Below are positions 36,375-42,295 of a DNA stretch of 64,000 nt, in pieces. The stretch comes from Pseudoalteromonas spongiae UST010723-006. Its GTDB lineage: Bacteria; Pseudomonadota; Gammaproteobacteria; Enterobacterales; Alteromonadaceae. Numbering within the stretch: the first letter of the stretch is position 1; every line of letters begins with the position of its first letter. Position numbers and translations under genes: made by a program. Location: the NCBI RefSeq assembly GCF_000238255.3, contig NZ_CP011039.1, forward strand, positions 2,591,001-2,655,000, in the 5' to 3' direction. The notes beneath the pieces are model-generated. The model had not been told where the DNA came from, searched no databases, and worked only from the letters and a program-made list of their open reading frames with translations.

Positions 36375-36632
36375 GTGAGTAAACCTTACTCAAATGAAAT
36401 TAAGTTATCAGCTACAAAAAGAGTACTTATTGGTGGAGAGCGAGTCGCTGAAGTAGCTAAAGACTTGAAAATAGGACAAAGTACATTATATGCATGGCTC
36501 AATGCCGCTAAACAAGATCGCAGCTTAAAGGGTAGCTTAATTATTAAAACACTGGAACGGCGTCTCGAGGAGGTATCAGAAGAACGTAATATCCTTATCA
36601 AGGCTGCATCAATTTTTGCCAAAGAGCTGTAA
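36375..36632 (+). CDS. Orphan OrfA-like (HTH_Tnp_1) protein
   Basis: The 85-aa protein starts at GTG with GAGG upstream. It has the IS3-type OrfA pattern: YSNEIKLSATKRVLIGGERVAEVAKDL, a helix-turn-helix with STLYAWL, then a leucine-zipper-like end (LERRLEEVSEERNILIKAASIFAKEL). No OrfB follows, so this is not a complete insertion sequence. It is either a remnant or a domesticated DNA-binding protein. The divergent XRE gene and twin operators argue for a regulated, retained function. Confidence 0.7.
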   Translation: MSKPYSNEIKLSATKRVLIGGERVAEVAKDLKIGQSTLYAWLNAAKQDRSLKGSLIIKTLERRLEEVSEERNILIKAASIFAKEL

Positions 36633-36807
36633 AAAATATGAAATTCAACTGTAGCTATAAGTGATATTTAGTAACCCATATCTGTTCCTGCCGTCTCAGT
36701 AAATAGCTTTGGACTTAACGTTTTGAGCGAGGAATGGACAGTGGAGTAAACTCGTTTTGGACAGAAATGCGTTAGGACGAATGCGCGCTTTGTGCCAACA
36801 ACTAACA

Positions 36808-36919
36808 TTCGTAACGCGTTGATAATTGGAAAATTTTGCTGGGTTGATTTTTGCCCGCGAAGCGGAATAGCGAAAATCTACACAGTAAAATTTATCAGAT
36901 TAATCAACTTGTTAGAGGC
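36808..36919 (-). repeat. attC-like cassette recombination site A
   Basis: On the minus strand it begins GCCTCTAAC (R''-like, containing the stop of the SEDS-like gene) and ends with CGCGTTACG (R'-like). The arms AAGTTGATTAAT... and ...TTATCAACGCG pair, and the inner arms CTGATAAATTTTACTG / CAGCAAAATTTTCC also pair imperfectly. This is a typical extended integron attC fold. Confidence 0.65.
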
Positions 36920-38177
36920 TGATTTTACTAAATCCAATACCTATTGAAGTCATACAACTAAACAGAGTAATGAAGATTACAACTTTTTTAAAGTATTCTA
37001 TTCCTAACAACACAGGTGGTGGTTTTCGCTCATATAATATTATAATCCTAACAGTACTAGGTTGTTGATTACACAATATTTTATAACCTAAAGCACAAGC
37101 GAAACATACAAAAACAGTGCCTCCCCCAAGAGTGAAAAATCCAACACCGACTATTTGGTGACTTGGTGGAAAAAGGCCAATCGTAGATAAAAAAGATCCA
37201 ATAACTGATTGGAAATAGATAACAAACATACCAAATGCTATCAAGGCAATCTTCTCATTTTTATACTTTTCTATACCATTCCCTACTAAAATGAATTTAA
37301 ACGAAATTAAAATAATAATTACTAATGTTCCTAATTTCCCCCAAAGCTGTGCGGTTGCGGTAAAAGGTAAAGCATTGACCATATCAGGAACTCTTATCTT
37401 AATATTATCCTGAAGCCCGAAACGAAATAAATCAGAATTTGCCCAAACGGTTAAAGATTTATATGTCTGATACCCATGTCCATAAGGGTCTTCATGGTAA
37501 TTTAAATAACCAAAAAGCCTTATTGTTCTGTATGGTTCTAACAAAAATATTGCAACCAAAAGCAATATAACCATAAGGCAAAGTAATTCAAATGACTGTC
37601 TTCTCATTCCCGCTAAAGCAAAATAAAAAAAAGATATTAAAAATATTGATTTTATTTGCATCATATTAGGTTGTAACGTTGTTAAAAATACCAAAACTAC
37701 AAATAGCGTTAAATAACCTAATTTTTGACGTTTATTTAACTTTACTAAATACCTGCCAACTGAAGAATAAAACATGACAATGCAGAAACTTACTACAGGC
37801 GCTGTTTTTAAATTTAATAAAAATACAGTTCTAGTTGCCCCACTAATAGACACGCTAAAAAGACTAGAAGCAGTCACAAAAATAGCGAGAAGCAACCATA
37901 ATACAGGTTTATTCGTAATTTTATTTAAAAAGTAATCTGATTTGTTATGTTGTAAGGTTAAGAACAAAACAATACCAATTAGTATGGAGGAAAAATGTTC
38001 TGTAACTTGCTCACTTGTTGGGCTTGTTAAATAAATCAATTGAATTGAGCCACAAAGCAGCAAAAATGAAGTGATTGCTAAAAATAAATAAGGAGATTTG
38101 CTGTCAATAAAAGGTGAAAAGCGCTTTCCAACGTTTTCAAGTTTCTCTATCTGACCCAAGTAATTTTTAATATCCAT
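36912..38177 (-). CDS. SEDS-family (FtsW/RodA-like) membrane protein in a gene cassette
   Basis: About 421 aa with roughly ten hydrophobic segments. SEDS landmarks are present in order: SGATRTVFLLN (FtsW: GAxRW), LQPNM (FtsW: LEPDxG), HEDPYGHGYQTYKSL (FtsW: xDPxGxGYQxxxSL), LFRFGLQDN (FtsW: LxGxGLGN) and LGGGT (FtsW: SYGGSS). SEDS proteins polymerise glycan from lipid II. Here the catalytic Asp region, normally LPEAHTDF, reads VPDMVNALPF, so the usual Asp is missing. It may be an inactive SEDS homologue that binds lipid II or a partner such as a bPBP. The stop lies inside attC site A. An upstream TTG at 38186 is an alternative start. Confidence 0.72.
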   Translation of the reverse strand: MDIKNYLGQIEKLENVGKRFSPFIDSKSPYLFLAITSFLLLCGSIQLIYLTSPTSEQVTEHFSSILIGIVLFLTLQHNKSDYFLNKITNKPVLWLLLAIFVTASSLFSVSISGATRTVFLLNLKTAPVVSFCIVMFYSSVGRYLVKLNKRQKLGYLTLFVVLVFLTTLQPNMMQIKSIFLISFFYFALAGMRRQSFELLCLMVILLLVAIFLLEPYRTIRLFGYLNYHEDPYGHGYQTYKSLTVWANSDLFRFGLQDNIKIRVPDMVNALPFTATAQLWGKLGTLVIIILISFKFILVGNGIEKYKNEKIALIAFGMFVIYFQSVIGSFLSTIGLFPPSHQIVGVGFFTLGGGTVFVCFACALGYKILCNQQPSTVRIIILYERKPPPVLLGIEYFKKVVIFITLFSCMTSIGIGFSKISL

Positions 38178-38198
38178 ATATAGCAACCATATCGAAAG

Positions 38199-38316
38199 CC
38201 TCTAACGCCCAACTTTGGGACACAAATACATGGGCTAAAATAACGAGCGAAGCGAGGGAGCCCATGTATTTGTGTCCCAGCGAACGCAGTGAGCGCCAAC
38301 AGTTGTTTGTTAGCTG
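38199..38316 (-). repeat. attC-like cassette recombination site B
   Basis: On the minus strand it starts GCAGCTAACAAACAACTG (stop codon of the small membrane protein inside) and ends GTTGGGCGTTAGAGGC, a classic R'. The inner arms of twenty bases (GGGACACAAATACATGGGCT and its exact complement) are perfectly paired around a GCGAAGCGAG-containing loop. This is the clearest attC in the array. Confidence 0.85.
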
Positions 38317-38708
38317 CAAACCTGCTTATGAAAATATGCTCTATTGAGATATGTTAGGCAAGCCGTTACTGGAATTGGAAGAAACATAGCAATAGCCAAA
38401 AGCCAATCCATATAAGCTGCAAAAATAGTTGCAGTTAATGAAGCTATACAGCCTAAAGATAGATAAACAATTAATCGTTTGGGCGGAGTATCTGTTTTAT
38501 ATGGATAAAGCGTTAGATTGTTAAGTGCAAGCATACCCCAAAAACCCAAAAGACCAGCTACTACCATTAGAAATGGAACCAGTGTTGCCATTTGGCTTTC
38601 GAACATACTGTAGAGCCAAGCGGGACTAAATATAACCCCGAGGGTTAACAAAATCGCAGATGGTCCAAAAGATACAATTAAAACAACGAAATAAAGTATG
38701 CTTTTCAT
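38310..38708 (-). CDS. Small four-TM membrane protein in a cassette
   Basis: Started at the ATG at 38708, just inside the cassette; an upstream in-frame start would translate the neighbouring attC. About 132 aa with four hydrophobic segments (ILYFVVLIVSFGPSAILL, ATLVPFLMVVAGLLGFWGML, LIVYLSLGCIASLTATIF, LLAIAMFLPIPVTACL). I do not recognise the family. The stop codon is within attC site B. Confidence 0.6.
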   Translation of the reverse strand: MKSILYFVVLIVSFGPSAILLTLGVIFSPAWLYSMFESQMATLVPFLMVVAGLLGFWGMLALNNLTLYPYKTDTPPKRLIVYLSLGCIASLTATIFAAYMDWLLAIAMFLPIPVTACLTYLNRAYFHKQVCS

Positions 38709-38713
38709 TCTTG

Positions 38714-38818
38714 CAGCTAACGCCCGCATAAGGGGCTGATAATAGCTTGCTAAAATGTGTAGCGAAGCGGAACTGAGCAAGCTGTTAGCAGTCCCTTCAC
38801 TTAATGCGCTTGTTATGA
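38714..38818 (-). repeat. attC-like cassette recombination site C
   Basis: On the minus strand it starts CATAACAAGCGCATTAAGTG and ends CTTATGCGGGCGTTAGC, with inner arms AGCTTGCTCAG... / ...TTTTAGCAAGCT. The stop of the next cassette gene is in the first repeat. Strong match to attC layout (about 105 bp). Confidence 0.82.
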
Positions 38819-39187
38819 GTAAATATTACTCCACTCTTTTACAGAGTCCCAATCAAGTTCTAACTCTACTACTTTACCTTTAGCGTGGTAATTTTTACGA
38901 TAAGAAAAGAGGTTGTTATCTAGCTTGAAGCAATCAACGAAACCTTTCTCAACGGTCTTTAAACGTGACACGAGCTTATTTTCTAAATCAAATATTGCCA
39001 CGCGTGTAATTGGCCCTTTTCTATAATCAGTAGTAAGCCATTCTTCGATTGCTAGATAGCGCCCATTTTGAAGTTCGCTACGAGTAAAGCCATACACAAA
39101 ATTAGGTACTTTCTTACCGTCAATTTCCAATGAGTAATACGCTGGACCAAACCTAATCTCACTCTCATAGTTTAATTGATACTGCAT
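38813..39187 (-). CDS. Hypothetical cassette protein (124 aa)
   Basis: I do not recognise this protein. Started at ATG 39187; an in-frame TTG lies two codons earlier. It is a soluble beta-rich protein (PAYYSLEIDGKKVPNFVYG; GRYLAIEEWLTTDYRKGPITRVAIFDLENK), with no signal peptide. The stop is embedded in attC site C, as typical for integron cassettes. Confidence 0.6.
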   Translation of the reverse strand: MQYQLNYESEIRFGPAYYSLEIDGKKVPNFVYGFTRSELQNGRYLAIEEWLTTDYRKGPITRVAIFDLENKLVSRLKTVEKGFVDCFKLDNNLFSYRKNYHAKGKVVELELDWDSVKEWSNIYS

Positions 39188-39193
39188 ATTCAA

Positions 39194-39774
39194 ATTTACT
39201 CATAACAGCTTATTAATGCGCATTTCGATTTAAGGAAGTTATCCACAACCAAATATTTGCACGCTAATAAATTTTTTATTTAATATTTTCAGTAGATTAC
39301 CAGTAGTTTTTTGCCCTATCAATGCAAAACTGGATTTAGATAAACGAGCCATTACTTAATCGTGCCATTAGAGGACCGTTATGTAATTTTAATTTTCAAT
39401 TTTTAGCATTAAATATCAATCAGTTGTTTTTTTAGGTCTACATAATCGAGCCAAATATGATTTTACATAACGTGCCATATTCATGAACAAAAGTGGATCT
39501 TCGTAATGCAATGTGTGTAATGACGTTAGTTTTAGCAATGACCGCTCTTCGCTCTTTTGAGGCATTGGCCTAAACACGTTTTGGGGCATTTTCGATTTAG
39601 AAATGGCAGCGTATCGACTGCGCTAGCTGCCATTTTAGTATGATACTTTAATACTTAGTATGAATCTTTATTACTTGGTATGAGACTTTATTACTCTCTC
39701 ACAACAGTCGCATATGTGCCGTTCAGGAAATTGGAGTATAATAAAAAGTAAACACTATAAACATAGGTTAAATT
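39194..39774. other. Gene-poor gap: half attC, direct repeat, short tail repeats
   Basis: The first ~30 bases read on the minus strand as GCGCATTAATAAGCTGTTATGAG, the R'-side half of an attC whose other half is gone. The middle holds a 97-bp sequence (39552-39648) repeated at 44504-44598. The end holds the 23-base motif 39682-39704, also at 34636-34658. No gene is supported. Confidence 0.6.
39552..39648 (+). repeat. 97-bp direct repeat, copy 1
   Basis: From CTCTTTTGAGGCATTGGCCT through ACACGTTTTGGGGCATT to AGCTGCCATTTTAGTATGAT. It recurs at 44504-44598 with about a dozen differences. It contains a hairpin AATGGCAGCG / GCTGCCATT. Confidence 0.75.
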
Positions 39775-40002
39775 ATGATTGTTACTGTTGGTAAAAACGG
39801 GGCAATTCCTCTCCCACCTGATGAAGATTTCAATGAAGAAAACAAATTAAAAATTGGTGACATTCTGCTATGTACACTTGTGAAAGATAAACGCTCGATT
39901 AAGCTTGAAAAGTTTTCAGATCAATCTTTAAATGATGAACAAATTAAAGCTCACGGCTATTTATGCCGTGTAGAAGAACTTAACCCCGAAGATTTTGAGT
40001 AA
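39775..40002 (+). CDS. Small hypothetical protein (75 aa), antitoxin-like size
   Basis: The 75-aa acidic protein (VGKNGAIPLPPDEDFNEEN ... VEELNPEDFE) has an RBS-like AGG upstream and a beta-rich N-terminal half reminiscent of small AbrB/MazE-like DNA-binding antitoxins. I cannot assign the family. It is the only plus-strand gene within the cassette region and is followed after 32 bases by a 39-codon frame. Confidence 0.5.
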   Translation: MIVTVGKNGAIPLPPDEDFNEENKLKIGDILLCTLVKDKRSIKLEKFSDQSLNDEQIKAHGYLCRVEELNPEDFE

Positions 40003-40034
40003 TTTAATCTGATCTTTCCAAAGATAGGTATGTT

Positions 40035-40154
40035 ATGACTATCACATTGATAAAATCAATCAACTCAAAACAAGACTTTGAAAATGCGCTCGTCGCTCAT
40101 TTTATTGAATATGGGAGCACAACAACAAAACTATATCTGATAGCTCAAAGCTGA
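40035..40154 (+). CDS. Short ORF, possible truncated partner of the 75-aa protein
   Basis: A 39-codon frame starting MTITLIKSINSKQDFENALV and ending LYLIAQS. It follows the 75-aa gene closely in the same direction, and an RBS (AGGTATGTT) is weak. It could be a remnant of a longer partner gene or a chance frame. No family recognised. Confidence 0.3.
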   Translation: MTITLIKSINSKQDFENALVAHFIEYGSTTTKLYLIAQS

Positions 40155-40157
40155 CCT

Positions 40158-40257
40158 ATAGAGTAATCACGTTTGCTCACTTTGGGGCAGAGGCGAGTTA
40201 TATTTATAACCCGCCTATGGACAGAAACGTATTGAGACAAATGACAGTTATGTGCTA
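40158..40257 (-). repeat. Degenerate attC-like site
   Basis: On the minus strand it starts TAGCACATAACTG with the stop of the next gene inside, and has the inner arms AGGCGGGTTATA / TATAACTCGCCT. The R'-side (AAACGTGATTAC) departs from the consensus, so it may be inactive. Confidence 0.4.
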
Positions 40258-40692
40258 ATTTGTTAGTTTCATAAGTGTTGCAGTTATAACCGCTGTTGCA
40301 CTGATACATGCTACTAGTAATGGGACTATAACCTTCCAGCGCTCAAAGTTTGAAACCTGACGGTCATGAATTTCAATAGCAACTTCAATCAATTTTTGCA
40401 CTAAACTTGGATCTAGCCTCTCACGAATTTTCTTGCCATTTTGAGTTTCACAAGGTGCTACATACCGTGAGACTAAAGAGACTCTATTTACTTTATCTTC
40501 TTCGTCTCTAACACGAAATAGTTCAGGGTGGCATTTTGATAACTCTACCCAAGAACTTGCAGATCTTGGAGCTAGCTTTAGTTCTTCGACTAAACCTTCT
40601 TCACTGCGACTAGTGTTTCTGTGAAATGCTAAAACTTGAATTAAAGCGATCACTTCACCTAGTCTATGCTCCTTAAGGTACTCTTTTGACAT
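40255..40692 (-). CDS. Hypothetical cassette protein with C-terminal membrane anchor (145 aa)
   Basis: I do not recognise this protein. The first ~110 residues are soluble and helical (GEVIALIQVLAFHRNTSRSEEGLVEELKL), possibly a winged-helix fold. One membrane helix ends the protein (VIVPLLVACISATAVITATLM). GAGGG lies upstream of the ATG. It is flanked by attC-like sites on both sides, consistent with a cassette. Confidence 0.58.
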   Translation of the reverse strand: MSKEYLKEHRLGEVIALIQVLAFHRNTSRSEEGLVEELKLAPRSASSWVELSKCHPELFRVRDEEDKVNRVSLVSRYVAPCETQNGKKIRERLDPSLVQKLIEVAIEIHDRQVSNFERWKVIVPLLVACISATAVITATLMKLTN

Positions 40693-40709
40693 AACACTAC
40701 ACCCTCATG

Positions 40710-40803
40710 GCACATAACGCCCTAATAATGGGCAAAAAATTGTTTGCTAAAATGTTGAGGGACGAAAACAGCAAACTGTTTTTTGTCCTTGTTTATTAGC
40801 TTG
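40710..40803 (-). repeat. attC-like cassette recombination site F
   Basis: On the minus strand it runs from AAGCTAATAAACAAGG to TTATTAGGGCGTTATGTG, with inner arms GGACAAAAAACAGTTTGCT and AGCAAACAATTTTTTGCCC. Good attC layout. The cassette gene that should lie next to it on the right has been replaced by an IS110 fragment. Confidence 0.75.
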
Positions 40804-40880
40804 ATACTTATTGAACCTTCTCCCCGAAGTTTAGCGAACAGCTAAACTTCAAGGCGACCAAACCAAAAGGAGAAAGCTCA

Positions 40881-41465
40881 ATGAAATTCTATACTACTTT
40901 TCACAAATATTATTGTGGAATTGACCTACATGCACGCATTTTATACGTTTGCATTCTTGATGAGCGTGGTAATAAAGTTGTTCATCAGAAAATAAAAGCT
41001 GATAAACATGAGTTACTTAAACTGGTTTCGCCCTATCTTGAAGATATCGTAATCGGTGTTGAATGCATGCATTGTTGGTATTGGGTCAGTGATTTATGTG
41101 CTGAGCATGATGTTGATTTTGTGCTTGGTCATGCCCTTTATATGAAAGCCATTCATGGTGGCAAAGCCAAAAATGATAAGATTGATTCTTATAAAATCGC
41201 AAGCCTATTGCGCGGTGGCAATTTTCCGCTAGCTTACAATTACCCAGCTAATATGCGTTCAACACGCGATTTACTTCGCAGAAGAACACGATTGGTTCAG
41301 CATGGCGCACAACTGAAAGCGCATATAGTTAACACAAATAGCCAGTACAACTATCCGCCGCTTGAACTGCATATGAAAAATAAATTTGTTCGCCAAGAAT
41401 TCCAAATGCGCTTTGACGACCAAGCTGTTCAACGTAATGTTAATTTTGATTTAGCCAAACACTAA
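40881..41465 (+). pseudogene. IS110-family transposase, 3'-truncated
   Basis: 194 codons with a good RBS (AAGGAG) encode the N-terminal RuvC-like DEDD domain of IS110 transposases: YYCGIDLHARILYVCIL, IGVECMHCWYWVSDLC, and KNDKIDSYKIASLL. The C-terminal Tnp_20 domain with its catalytic Ser is absent; full proteins are about 330-400 aa. The frame runs out inside attC-like sequence at about 41450-41465. Members of the IS1111-attC group are known to target attC sites, which fits this position. Confidence 0.8.
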
Positions 41466-41526
41466 AGCTAAATCAAACCAAAACCGCCAAGCGTTGTGAA
41501 TCCGTCTTAAAACGTTTGTTAGGTAT
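41450..41526 (-). repeat. Half of a VCR-like attC site, cut by the IS110 fragment
   Basis: On the minus strand: TACCTAACAAACGTTTTAAG, then ACAACGCTTGGCGGTTTTGG and TTTAGTG. This closely resembles the gene-proximal half of Vibrio cholerae repeats. The other half is missing where the IS110 fragment begins. Confidence 0.65.
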
Positions 41527-42181
41527 TTAGTTCACGGATGAGTAAACTACCTAACTGCCTTGTGTTGTAGATGTTACCATTGCTATTTAGTATTGAAACC
41601 CCAAGCGCTTTAGCTACTTGCCTCAAATGTGGTTTAGCTGGCACAAGAGGGGAGCCATTGTCAATAACCTCTATTGAACCATTCTCACGCTCAGCAATAG
41701 TTAAGTTGCCCCAGACAGCTTCTTTAACTTTTGGAATGTCTCGATCGATGCTGTCCGATTTTGTTAGTTTGCTCAAAGCAAGTGTGTACTTTGAGCCAGA
41801 AGTACACATGAGCAACTTGGCTTTTTCAACACTTCCATCGAACAATGTTTCGATTTGCATTTCTTCAACGTTAATCCGTAAGACGATAACTCGGTCAACA
41901 CTATTGAGTGTATTTGGATTAAATGAAACCTGCCCATTATTAGCCAAACGTCCAGTAGTTTTGACTGAGACTCTTTCACCGTCCCCGCTGACTACATCAT
42001 ATCCCGATTGATTTATTTCAGTTGCCATTTGACCGTTGGTAATCAAAGCTGAATAAAGCTCACCAATTCTTCCTGTCAAATGCCTGAGTTCAGTAATAGG
42101 AACGCCCCAATTTAACTCGCGTTCAAGCCAAGACATCGACTCACCTAGTGATTGAATTACCTGGATTTGTGTTAATGCCAC
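41519..42181 (-). CDS. Predicted PD-(D/E)xK-like protein in a cassette (220 aa)
   Basis: The start is GTG at 42181 with a strong GGAGG. Residues about 35-75 have a restriction-endonuclease-like pattern: GRIGELYSALITNG (Glu in the first helix), then GYDVVSGDGERVSVKTT, where Asp and Lys match the PD-(D/E)xK core. The C-terminal half is a separate small domain ending with HLRQVAKALGVSI and a helix-turn-helix-like tail. Probably a nuclease or nuclease-derived DNA-binding protein. The stop is embedded in an attC half-site. Confidence 0.55.
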   Translation of the reverse strand: MALTQIQVIQSLGESMSWLERELNWGVPITELRHLTGRIGELYSALITNGQMATEINQSGYDVVSGDGERVSVKTTGRLANNGQVSFNPNTLNSVDRVIVLRINVEEMQIETLFDGSVEKAKLLMCTSGSKYTLALSKLTKSDSIDRDIPKVKEAVWGNLTIAERENGSIEVIDNGSPLVPAKPHLRQVAKALGVSILNSNGNIYNTRQLGSLLIRELNT

Positions 42182-42196
42182 AGACTTACCTCCTGA

Positions 42197-42295
42197 TGTC
42201 TAACGCCGCTTTGAGGTGTGAGCGGCGCTTGGCTATACTTGAGCGAAGCGAAAATACCAAGCGTTGCGAATGACTCTTAAATGCTATGTTATACC
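42197..42295 (-). repeat. attC-like cassette recombination site H
   Basis: On the minus strand it begins GTATAACATAGCATTTAAG and ends AAAGCGGCGTTAGACATC. The inner arms CAACGCTTGGTA / TAGCCAAGCG fold around a GCTTCGCTC-containing loop. The stop codon of the 658-aa gene lies in the first repeat. Confidence 0.8.

Noticed and set aside
41571..42011. 146-codon plus-strand frame
   Set aside because: Opposite-strand shadow of the 220-aa cassette gene, which has a strong RBS and a recognisable domain pattern.
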